From Rivularia sp. MS3 (GTDB lineage Bacteria; Cyanobacteriota; Cyanobacteriia; Cyanobacteriales; Nostocaceae), in the NCBI GenBank assembly GCA_019192545.1, contig JAHCMI010000034.1, forward strand, positions 21,539-85,538: a stretch of 64,000 bases of DNA, read 5' to 3'. Under the pieces are notes generated by a model, which saw only the letters and a list, made by a program, of their open reading frames with translations, was not told where the DNA came from and searched no databases. Positions 53,643 to 62,054 of the stretch are shown here, piece by piece. A program made the position numbers and the translations under genes. Each line of letters begins with the position of its first letter. Position 1 is the first letter of the stretch.

Positions 53643-54896
53643 ATGCTTGCTCGTTTAATTACAGCATTGTGGTTCTATTTTATATTAATTGTCTACTATC
53701 TAATTTTAAAAATAATTTCTGTTTTTTACTATATATACATAATTTCAAAAGCAACTACCTTGAAGCCAGCCCTAATTCCTCTTATTTTCTCATTTCTAGC
53801 TAAGAATAAATGGGTGGAGCGGGCTAAAATAAACCTTGATGATAGGAGAATAGGTAATGATATTGCCATTAACGAAAATACTGCTGTAATTATAGTTCCT
53901 GGAGATATCGTACCTCAAAGCCCCCTTCCTCAATTTGCTGTGCGCGTTTATATGCCAAAAAGCAACAGTTGGAAGCTACAAACTAAACTGTTTGTTCCCG
54001 AAACCCAATTTGTTGATGTTGATAACGATATTATCTTGGCTGCAAATAGGTCACTTGTAAACAAAGACGAGCAAAATCTCCCAATCTATATTTTGACTCG
54101 CTCCAATGATACTTGGTCTCTACAAACTCAGTTAAAATTACCTCAGCCTCTACAAACAAATATCAATATTGCAGCAGTAGCGCTTAAAGCAGATACAGCA
54201 ATTTTTGCAGTTCCAAGAAAAACTTACGTATTTCGCCGTCATTCCGATACAAACAATTGGTTTTACGAAGCTGAATTAGAAACAACTGGTAGAAATATAG
54301 CGATTGATGGTAATACGATTATCGTAGGGGGAAGTAAACCAGCCTATGTGTTTGTACGTGATTTGGCTACGGGTAATTGGTCGCAGCAAACAAAACTTTC
54401 TCCCATAGCTGAAGATGATAACTCCCCAACTAATGTAGACATCTGTGGTAATACAGCAGTAGTAGGAAGACCGGCAATACAAAGCAGAAGAGGTGCTGTT
54501 GACGTATACGAACGGAACCCCAATACTAATGAATGGTCTCTAGAGAATAGGTTTTTTCCAAGTGATGTGCCTTGGAAAGTTGCTTACGGTTTCGGAGCAA
54601 GCGTAACAATTGATAATAATACCATTGTTGTTGGCGCATCTCGTAAAGATATCCATGATTCTATGCCGATGCAGTTGGTTAAAGATAAAACAGCAGCTTA
54701 TGTCATTGAACGCAACACCCAAACAGGTAAATGGTCACAGCCAGTTAAACTTTTACCTAAAGACTACAAGCAAGTAGCTCGTGGTTATGCTAGAGAAGTT
54801 CGTATCTCGGGAAACAAAATAATTGTTACTTCTCCCTCACGAAATAGGAATTTTGCTACCGACAACGTTTATATCTTTGAGCGTGTTGATTCCTAA
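53643..54896 (+). CDS. Membrane-anchored beta-propeller protein (FG-GAP-like repeats)
   Basis: 417 aa. Residues 5-33 form a hydrophobic anchor (LITALWFYFILIVYYLILKIISVFYYIYII). The rest is a series of about 50-residue repeats of the form W....L....(F)G..VAIDGNTIIVG, e.g. RNIAIDGNTIIVGG, PTNVDICGNTAVVG, FGASVTIDNNTIVVGA, REVRISGNKIIVTS, each with a following W (NWSQQTKL, EWSLENR, KWSQPVKL). These predict a beta-propeller of FG-GAP type, probably exposed at the cell surface or periplasm. The function is not known; integrin-like ligand binding is only a fold analogy. The 3' end is partly duplicated upstream. Confidence 0.8.
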   Translation: MLARLITALWFYFILIVYYLILKIISVFYYIYIISKATTLKPALIPLIFSFLAKNKWVERAKINLDDRRIGNDIAINENTAVIIVPGDIVPQSPLPQFAVRVYMPKSNSWKLQTKLFVPETQFVDVDNDIILAANRSLVNKDEQNLPIYILTRSNDTWSLQTQLKLPQPLQTNINIAAVALKADTAIFAVPRKTYVFRRHSDTNNWFYEAELETTGRNIAIDGNTIIVGGSKPAYVFVRDLATGNWSQQTKLSPIAEDDNSPTNVDICGNTAVVGRPAIQSRRGAVDVYERNPNTNEWSLENRFFPSDVPWKVAYGFGASVTIDNNTIVVGASRKDIHDSMPMQLVKDKTAAYVIERNTQTGKWSQPVKLLPKDYKQVARGYAREVRISGNKIIVTSPSRNRNFATDNVYIFERVDS

Positions 54897-55249
54897 CTGT
54901 AGAGCAATTAATTTGGTTCTTCAGTACATAATATGCTAAAGCTATGACTTAAAAGTCTATAATGACTATCATACAAAGGTTTGAAAGCTTTACTAATCGA
55001 TTTTAATAATAAATACTATTTTTATTCCTTGTTCCCTGTTCCCTATTCCCTATTCCCTTTTTACGGAAAGCATTTTTCATAAACTAGCCCGCGCAGGTGA
55101 GCTTCGTATTTGCAGCCTTACCCTTGGGTGGTGAGGGCATTTAGGCATTTTATTGTTCATACACGGAAACTAAAACCGTTAAATAACAGACTTGATGCAA
55201 ACAGGGGTTTGCTGTATCTTCCCTGTTATTACTTACTGCTAAAAAATAC
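54897..55249. repeat. 353-bp gene-free spacer with TTCCCTA heptamers
   Basis: TTCCTTGTTCCCTGTTCCCTATTCCCTATTCCC spans about 55023-55055. An AGCCCGCGCAGGTGAGCTT motif (55086) resembles the hairpin repeat inside the MITE at 31508. No gene seen. Confidence 0.6.
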
Positions 55250-57058
55250 ATGCTACAGCTAGTTGACTATCTTATTATTGCTGTTTACTTAATTTCTATA
55301 ATCATATTTGGGATTTATCTCGAACGTAAAGCTTCTGCGGGTATCGATTCCTATTTTTTGGGAAACCGTAATATGCCTTGGTGGGTTTTAGGTGCTTCGG
55401 GAATGGCATCTAATACCGATTTAGCGGGTACAATGATTATCAGCGCTTTGATTTACGCGGTGGGAGCCAAAGGATTTTTCATCGAAATTCGCGGTGGTGT
55501 GGTATTAATCATGGCGATTTTGATGATTTTCATGGGTAAATGGAATCGTCGCGCTCATGTAATGACGCTAGCTGAATGGATGCGGTTTCGTTTCGGTGAA
55601 GGAAAAGAAGGAAATACGGCTCGGATTATTAGCGCGATCGCAAATTTAATGTTTGCAGTGGGAGCGATGAGCTTTTTTACTGTGGCTGGTGGTAAATTTT
55701 TAGGTCAATTTCTCGGTATTAACGATGAACTTGCTTCTATTGCGCTTGTGACTTTGGCTTTAGTATACACGGCGGCTAGCGGTTTTTACGGTGTTGTTTG
55801 GACTGATGTTTTTCAAGGTGTTTTGATTTTTGTAGCAATAATTTACGTTTGTGTTTTAGCGCTGCAAACTGCAACTATTCCCGAAACATTCTCAGTTTCC
55901 ATTCCTACTGGAGAAGGTTTTGTACAACAGCAATGGAATTTTGCTGACTGGAGCAGTATTTCACCGTCTTTAACTTTGGATTTACCGGGAGACTATTCCG
56001 CATTTAATTTATTTGGTGGGGTAATTTTCTTTTATTTAATCAAAGAAGTGATGGCTGGCATCGGTGGCGGCGGTGGCTATATGGTGCAACGTTATTTCGC
56101 TGCTAAAAGCGATAGGGAAGCGGGTTTACTTTCTTTATTCTGGATTCTGTTACTTTCATTTAGATGGCCACTTGTTACCGCTTTTGCCATGTTGGGGATT
56201 CATTACGGAGCAACTCAAAGTGTTATTTCAGACCCGGAATTGATTTTACCTACTGTAATCGGCGAATACGTACCGGTAGGAATTAAAGGAATATTAATAG
56301 CTTGTTTTATTGCGGCGGCAATGTCTACTTTTGACTCTATAATTAACTCCAGCGCCGCATACTGGGTAAAAGATATTTATCAAGCATATCTAAAACCTCA
56401 AGCATCTAGCCAACAATTACTTACTCAAAGTCGTTTAGCATCTGTGGTGATTGTAGTTGTAGGAATGCTATTTAGTTACCAAATTAAAAATATTAATGAA
56501 ATTTGGGGATGGCTAACTTTAGGATTGGGTGCTGGGTTAGCAATTCCTTTGGTATTAAGATGGTATTGGTGGAGATTTAACGGTTATGGATTTGCTGTTG
56601 GTACGGCAGCAGGCATGATAGCAGCTATAGTTACTAAAGCATTCATAATCCAAAATATAGATTCACAGCTACAAGAATACGCTTTGTTTCTTATCCCCAG
56701 TATTTCCTCATTTCTTGGCTGCATCATCGGCACATTTGCAACCAAACCAACAGACTTACAGGTAATAGATAACTTTTATAAAATTACCAGACCATTTGGT
56801 TTTTGGGGAATCGTGCGGAAAAATCTTCCGGCTAACATCCAGCAAAAAATCAAAAATGAAAATCGTCGCGATATTGTTTCTACATTGATTGCAATTCCCT
56901 GGCAATTGACTTTGTTTATGTTGGGAATTACCTTTATGATGAAGCGTTGGGATATTTTTGGCACTCTTTTGGCAGTGTTTATTATGCTTTCAATTGCCCT
57001 ATATTTTACTTGGTTTAAATATCTTTCTAAAGAAGTGACGATTTCTGAAGATTTGTAG
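55250..57058 (+). CDS. Sodium:solute symporter family protein
   Basis: 602 aa, about 13-14 hydrophobic helices. SSS-family landmarks: YFLGNRNMPWWVLGASGMASNTDLAGTMI (near 35-63, the helix-1 and sodium region), GFYGVVWTDVFQGVLIF, GGGGGYMVQRYFAAKSDREA and IAAAMSTFDSIINSSAAYWVKDIY. Sodium-driven uptake of a sugar, amino acid or organic acid is expected; the substrate cannot be read. The C-terminal 100 residues add a soluble part and two further helices. No neighbouring pathway genes point to the substrate. Confidence 0.92.
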   Translation: MLQLVDYLIIAVYLISIIIFGIYLERKASAGIDSYFLGNRNMPWWVLGASGMASNTDLAGTMIISALIYAVGAKGFFIEIRGGVVLIMAILMIFMGKWNRRAHVMTLAEWMRFRFGEGKEGNTARIISAIANLMFAVGAMSFFTVAGGKFLGQFLGINDELASIALVTLALVYTAASGFYGVVWTDVFQGVLIFVAIIYVCVLALQTATIPETFSVSIPTGEGFVQQQWNFADWSSISPSLTLDLPGDYSAFNLFGGVIFFYLIKEVMAGIGGGGGYMVQRYFAAKSDREAGLLSLFWILLLSFRWPLVTAFAMLGIHYGATQSVISDPELILPTVIGEYVPVGIKGILIACFIAAAMSTFDSIINSSAAYWVKDIYQAYLKPQASSQQLLTQSRLASVVIVVVGMLFSYQIKNINEIWGWLTLGLGAGLAIPLVLRWYWWRFNGYGFAVGTAAGMIAAIVTKAFIIQNIDSQLQEYALFLIPSISSFLGCIIGTFATKPTDLQVIDNFYKITRPFGFWGIVRKNLPANIQQKIKNENRRDIVSTLIAIPWQLTLFMLGITFMMKRWDIFGTLLAVFIMLSIALYFTWFKYLSKEVTISEDL

Positions 57059-57583
57059 AATATCCTCCAACCCTCTTTTTAAGGGGGTTTAACAAATACG
57101 GCATATCTATCTTAAGTCGTATCATGTAAGGTTAAACGTTCATCATATCAATTCCGATGCAACCGGAATTATAACAAAACCGCAGAGAAGAAGAAAATCT
57201 TTTAATAATTCCGATACAGACGGAAATATCATATAAAAAATAATTTTAAAAACTAAAAAATTTTTTGATTTCAATTCTATTGAAGTGAAAAAAAATGGCA
57301 AAAACATGAGACAATGATGTATATGAATATTATGTTTTTTATAATCGAGTGTAAGCAAAATTTTTATTAAGATTAAGCCTCCCCATTATTTAAAATCACT
57401 TTCTGTAAAGGATAATATCACAAAAGTGGTACTAATGAAAATTTTTGCGATATCTGTATTAAAAAAAATGGAGAAATCAGATATAAAAGATACTTTTTGC
57501 AGTATAAATTAAGTAATTATCTCATTATAAGCGAGATTATATTAGATGGGATTGTAATAAATAAAACTCATAATTTTCATTTG
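57059..57583. other. 525-bp gene-free spacer
   Basis: AT-rich. It contains two similar TTCCGAT..GGAA/GACGGAAAT palindromic bits at about 57150-57170 and 57210-57225, but nothing that can be called a gene or a known element. Confidence 0.45.
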
Positions 57584-58340
57584 TTATTCTAAAATTTCTT
57601 CAACCCAACTTTTTTCTTCCGCAGACAAAGATGGCTTTACCGATTGTGAATAATCAATAACTAAATCAAATCTAGCTTTTTGATAAACTTCATTCAATAA
57701 CTTTTGTAAATCCACCAAAGGTTCTTTTTCGGATTGTTTTAATGGAACGGGGAAAACAGGAATAGATTCTTTTAAATTAAACCCATATAAATCTGCTTCC
57801 GGTATGAGGGTATCCTCGACTAACTAAAATATAATAATCTGTAATAGATGCTCCTAAGATAAGCATTGGTTCGCCAGCGCGTAATAAATCTATTTCAATG
57901 AAGCTAGTAATCGAAGCTAATATCTTGTTACGCTTACTTTCGTATGCTTCTCTACCTTATTTAGAACGTTTATTTTTAGGTGAAAGTATCTCAATTACAC
58001 AAATGACTTCTCCCGATTGCGTCGAACGAACTTCTAAAAATCTTTCTATAGTTTCTTCGGGTACGGGTACCGATACTTTTTTAGGTTTAACCACCTCCTG
58101 AGTCATAACAGCAACCCCCTGACTCGAATCATTACCTTGGGAAACCGCTACATCCGCAATTCCTACCAATAAATTATCTGAAACGCTGCTGTAAACTCGT
58201 TCTTCGATAGCAACATGATATTTAGGAACTACTTGTGGAGTAATTTCATCTGCAATTGCTACAATTAAGCGGTTATGAACTTGATGCCACAATTCTGGCT
58301 GTTCCAAATACGGGTTCATTCCTGGAAAGGGATTATTCAT
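57584..58340 (-). pseudogene. DUF4058 family gene, broken by a stop and a frameshift
   Basis: ATG at 58340: MNNPFPGMNPYLEQPELWHQ is the family N-terminus. After ILSPKNKRSK there is a TAA (at 57957-57959), where the family has Gly-Glu-Gly; the same frame continues GREAYESKRNKILASITSFI, EIDLLRAGEPM, DYYILVSRGYP. Then a one-base shift is needed to continue IPEADLYGFNLKESIPVFPV...DLQKLLNEVYQKARFDLVIDY to a stop at 57584. Together about 252 codons, the usual family length. DUF4058 proteins have no established function. With two lesions the gene is almost certainly dead. Confidence 0.9.
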
Positions 58341-58472
58341 AACTTATTCTTAAACTATCAGATGAATTTATATTAATTCTAACTTTTTCCTGGTAGTACA
58401 GTTTCGCAAAAAAAAGAAAAAATTGATTGTAAATTAGATAAGCTTACAAAAGCAGTTTCTCGAACTTCTAAA

Positions 58473-59261
58473 ATGACCGCAATTAGCCCGACAATTTTAG
58501 CTCTCGACTTTGATGGTGTAATCTGTAACGGACTGATAGAATATTTTCAAGTAGCTTGGCGTACTCACTGCAAATTTTGGTCTTGTGCCAACCAAACCCA
58601 AACAGAAGAATTAGCAAATAAATTTTATCGTCTTCGTCCGGTAATAGAAACTGGATGGGAAATGCCAGTTTTAATTAAGGCATTACTAGAAGGATTTGAA
58701 GAAGATAAAATTTTGCAAGAATGGCACGATATATCCCAAACAATTCTTCGTCAAGAAGACTTTACAGCTCAAGAAATTGCTTTTAGTTTAGATACGCAGC
58801 GCGATGAATGGATAGCTAACGATAAGAGCGGTTGGCTAAGTATGCATAAATTTTATTCCGGAGTAGTAGAAAGAATTCAAAATATATATAATACTCAAAC
58901 TGCTTTATATATAGTCACAACCAAAGAAGGACGATTTGTCAAAGAATTATTACAAAAAGCAGGTTTTGATTTACCCAGAGAAGCAATTTTTGGTAAAGAA
59001 GAAAAGCGTCCTAAATATGAAATCTTGCGAGAACTAAAACAAGATTCTGATGATTTATCGGTTACTCTATGGTTTGTAGAAGATAGAATTAAAACATTAC
59101 AAAAAGTTAAGCAGCAAGAAGATTTAGAAGACGTAGAACTGTTTCTTTGCGACTGGGGTTATAATACTGCTTCAGAAAGGGAAAACGCTCACAAAGATAT
59201 ACGAATTAACTTAATATCGCTAAATCAATTTACTCAAGACTTCAGTGAATGGCAAAGTTGA
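58473..59261 (+). CDS. HAD-superfamily hydrolase
   Basis: 262 aa. Motif I LALDFDGVICNG (about 10-20, nucleophile Asp14 and acid/base Asp16), a large helical cap (30-125), motif II ALYIVTTKEG (Thr), motif III region FGKEEKRPKYEILRELK with Lys, and motif IV TLWFVEDRIKTL (EDR with acidic metal ligand). It is probably a phosphatase on a small metabolite. The stop is followed by six GAGCAGT heptamers. The role within the locus is not evident. Confidence 0.88.
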   Translation: MTAISPTILALDFDGVICNGLIEYFQVAWRTHCKFWSCANQTQTEELANKFYRLRPVIETGWEMPVLIKALLEGFEEDKILQEWHDISQTILRQEDFTAQEIAFSLDTQRDEWIANDKSGWLSMHKFYSGVVERIQNIYNTQTALYIVTTKEGRFVKELLQKAGFDLPREAIFGKEEKRPKYEILRELKQDSDDLSVTLWFVEDRIKTLQKVKQQEDLEDVELFLCDWGYNTASERENAHKDIRINLISLNQFTQDFSEWQS

Positions 59262-59269
59262 ATCAGTGA

Positions 59270-59480
59270 ACAGTTATCAGTGAGCAGTGAGCAGTGAGCA
59301 GTGAGCAGTGAGCAGTGAGCAGTGAGCAGTTAGGAATTCTTTGTTGATAATTGATAATTGGTAATTGTTTTCTGATAATTAATAGTTGTTTCCACAACAA
59401 GAAATTACTATAAGAATATTCATATGACACTAGTAACTGCTAAGTGCTAACTGATAACTGTTCGCTGTTCACTGCTCACT
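59270..59480. repeat. GAGCAGT heptamer array upstream of nurA
   Basis: Six or seven tandem GAGCAGT units at about 59281-59325, then TTGATAATTGATAATTGG and CACTGCTCACTGATAACTG. It is the longest pure heptamer run in the window. Confidence 0.85.
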
Positions 59481-59491
59481 GATAACTGATT

Positions 59492-60859
59492 ATGCTTGAT
59501 TTAAGTAAACTTGCGGGACAAATGCGTGGTTTGAGTCAACATCTGACTCAGGAAGCTGAAGCGAATCGCCAACGGTTAGAGTTGGGGATGAAACATCTTG
59601 AGTATGGTTTTGACAACCAAAACGAGTTAGTTCAAATCCAACAAAAATGGCGCGATCGCATTTTATTTGCTAATGCAACTCCAATGGAACCGCTACACAC
59701 CTGTATTGATATCATGGTTCCTCCCAAAGTTCACACTGTCATTGCTACAGACGGTTCCCAAATTGCTCCCAACCATCACGAAATTGCTTATTGTTATCTA
59801 CTAAATATCGGTAGAGTAGTACTGCATTACGGACAAAATAAACACCCCATCCTAGATAGTTTACCGGAGATATTCTACCGACCTGAAGATTTATATATGT
59901 CTCGTCAGTGGGGAATTAGAACCGAGGAATGGATGAGTTACCGACGCACCGCTAGCGAAGCAGTGGTTTTGTCTGAGTTAGCAATTGCAGCAACTGGTAA
60001 GGGAGATGGTGAGAGTAGTCGCGTGCGAAGGTTCCCTCCGTTGAGCGAACTACCGAACCCGAAGGGGGGTAAAGGGTGGGGAGATGGGGAGATAGGGAGA
60101 AAAGGGGACAAGGAGACAAGGGGACAAGAGGAAGATGAAAGAAAATCTACCCCCTCTACCCCCTCTTCCCCCTCCACTGCGACTACAGAAACAATACCTA
60201 CATTGGCGATGGTAGATGGTTCGCTAATTTACTGGTTTTTAGAACAATTGCCTTACGACGCGAGGGAACATATTTTACCGCCGATTTTGGAGTCTTGGAA
60301 GGATTTGCGGGAAGCAGGTATTCCGATAATGGGTTATTTAAGTGCTTCTCGAAGTATTGAGGCAATGAATTTTTTCCGATTGTCAGCTTGTCCTCATAAA
60401 GCCCCTGACTGCATGAGTTTTTGTCCGAATCAAATGGAGAAAATTCCCTGCAAGTTGTTTGAAGGATTACGAGATAGTACATTGTGGTCAACTCAACTCA
60501 AACCCGGACAACGCAGCCCTTTATGGAAAAGTAATTCTCGCATTTTAGATTTATATGAAGACCAACAAATTTACTTTTGCTACGTTCATGTGGGTACGGA
60601 AATAGCGCGGGTAGAATTTCCGCAATGGGTAGTAGAAGATACCGAAATGTTTGAAGAATCTTTAGGGTTAATGCTAGCTCAAGTTCATAAAGGATATGGT
60701 TATCCGGTAGCTTTAGCAGAATCACACAACCAAGCAGTTGTTAGAGGTGGAGATAGATCGCGCTTCTTCGGTTTGCTAGAAAGACAAATGATTAAAGCTG
60801 GTTTGAAGAATGTCGGAACTTCTTACAAGGAAGCAAGAAAGAGAGGAAGTATTGCTTAA
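59492..60859 (+). CDS. nurA: NurA-family 5'-3' nuclease with in-frame repeat insertion
   Basis: 455 aa. NurA nucleases resect DNA ends with the HerA translocase. The core residues are visible: IATDGSQIAPNHHEIAYCYLLNIG (first Asp of the active site, about 90), LAMVDGSLIYWFLEQ (second Asp, about 237), GIPIMGYLSASRS and YGYPVALAESHNQAVVRGGDRSRFF. Residues about 169-232 (GKGDGESSRVRRFPPLSE...STPSTPSSPSTATTE) form a low-complexity insertion coded by G/A- and C/T-rich filler of intergenic type. It probably loops out of the fold. A herA gene is not in the window. Confidence 0.9.
   Translation: MLDLSKLAGQMRGLSQHLTQEAEANRQRLELGMKHLEYGFDNQNELVQIQQKWRDRILFANATPMEPLHTCIDIMVPPKVHTVIATDGSQIAPNHHEIAYCYLLNIGRVVLHYGQNKHPILDSLPEIFYRPEDLYMSRQWGIRTEEWMSYRRTASEAVVLSELAIAATGKGDGESSRVRRFPPLSELPNPKGGKGWGDGEIGRKGDKETRGQEEDERKSTPSTPSSPSTATTETIPTLAMVDGSLIYWFLEQLPYDAREHILPPILESWKDLREAGIPIMGYLSASRSIEAMNFFRLSACPHKAPDCMSFCPNQMEKIPCKLFEGLRDSTLWSTQLKPGQRSPLWKSNSRILDLYEDQQIYFCYVHVGTEIARVEFPQWVVEDTEMFEESLGLMLAQVHKGYGYPVALAESHNQAVVRGGDRSRFFGLLERQMIKAGLKNVGTSYKEARKRGSIA
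60001..60190 (+). repeat. Intergenic-type repeat filler inside nurA
   Basis: CGTGCGAAGGTTCCCTCCGTTGAGCG is followed by GGGGAGATGGGGAGATAGGGAGAAAAGGGGACAAGGAGACAAGG and CTACCCCCTCTACCCCC. The block is open in the NurA frame, so it adds about 60 codons. The same vocabulary (TCCTTGTCTCC, CTCCCCGTCTCCCC) occurs outside genes at 48455 and 49905. Confidence 0.8.
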
Positions 60860-61109
60860 TTGGGCATTGGGCATTGGGCATTGGGTAAAATTTAAGATTA
60901 TTAAGAAACTGTGGTGCGGGCATCTTAACCACAGAAAAAAGATTGCTTATTTGCCATAGCCAATTACCAAATATGATTTTCTCAAAAACTGTTATCTTCG
61001 TCACCCGTTTGGGAAAACTAAACTTAGGCATGGACTGGACAAATAACCTTCACGGGGTTATGCATCTACAGTTCTACGAAAATAAAGATTTTTCATCATA
61101 TTTGGTACC

Positions 61110-62054
61110 ATGCGACAAAATAATCATCTTTCCAGTAAGTCGGTAGCTTGTTTCCTAGTTGCCATGATTGCATTTTTGAATGCAAGTTGTTCTACTAAAG
61201 TTTCTCATGGCAATAGTTTGGTAATACCTGCTGCCGTCGCAGTTGGGAATAAAAACACTCCACCTTTAAAAATAGGAGTGCTGCCGACTCAAAGTTTGAA
61301 AGAACAGCAGCGAATGATTCAACCTTTGGAAAAATATCTCGAAAATTCTTTAGAAACAGAGGTCAATTTTCAGGTAGCTGCGGATTACAAGCAGGTTATG
61401 CAATGGTTAGTAGATGGAAAGATAGACATGGCTTATGTTGCTGCTGTGTCTTATTTAGAAGCACTTGATGCTGGTGCGAACATAGAACCTTTAGTAGCAC
61501 CTATTGATAAGTATACGGGAAGACCTTGGTATCGGGCTGCAATTGTAGTTAAGGTTGACAGCAACATTGAAACTCTGCATCAGTTGAAAGGTAAGCGATT
61601 TGCCTTTGTAAATAAATTTTCTACAAGCGGTTATCTGATGCCGTTTACTGCTTTAAATAAACTTGATATTCATCCGCAACGTGAATTTAAAACAGTGATA
61701 TATCCCGGTACCCATGCCAAAACTTTAGAGGCTCTAGAAAACGGCGAGATTGATGCTGCTGCAACTAACATTCCCTATTATCTAAAGCAGCAAAAAATGG
61801 GTAAACTAAAACCGGAAAAATTTCGGGTAATTTGGGAATCTCCACCGATTCCTCCTTCATTAATAGTAGTTTCCAAAAAATTATCCCAAGATTCTATAAA
61901 AAAATTAAAAATTTCTTTTTTAAATACACCAGAAGGTATTGAAGATATTTTCGGAGGACAATCAGCCGGTTATACTTCCATAGAAGATTCTGACTATATG
62001 CCGATTCGCGAACTGCGAGCTAAATTAAATATGAAATCGGGAAAGGGCAAATGA
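61110..62054 (+). CDS. PhnD-like periplasmic substrate-binding lipoprotein
   Basis: 314 aa. N-terminal signal peptide with lipobox: VACFLVAMIAFLNASC, so the protein is lipid-anchored at the outer face of the inner membrane. The mature part has the type-2 periplasmic binding fold of phosphonate/phosphite binding proteins: KIGVLPTQSLKEQQRMIQPLEKYLE, DMAYVAAVSYLEAL, GKRFAFVNKFSTSGYLMPFTAL, FKTVIYPGTHAKTLEALENGEIDAAATN. The last codons overlap the ATG of the kinase gene (ATGA), so both are translated together. No ABC permease or ATPase is near, so a sensory rather than transport role is likely. Confidence 0.9.
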   Translation: MRQNNHLSSKSVACFLVAMIAFLNASCSTKVSHGNSLVIPAAVAVGNKNTPPLKIGVLPTQSLKEQQRMIQPLEKYLENSLETEVNFQVAADYKQVMQWLVDGKIDMAYVAAVSYLEALDAGANIEPLVAPIDKYTGRPWYRAAIVVKVDSNIETLHQLKGKRFAFVNKFSTSGYLMPFTALNKLDIHPQREFKTVIYPGTHAKTLEALENGEIDAAATNIPYYLKQQKMGKLKPEKFRVIWESPPIPPSLIVVSKKLSQDSIKKLKISFLNTPEGIEDIFGGQSAGYTSIEDSDYMPIRELRAKLNMKSGKGK

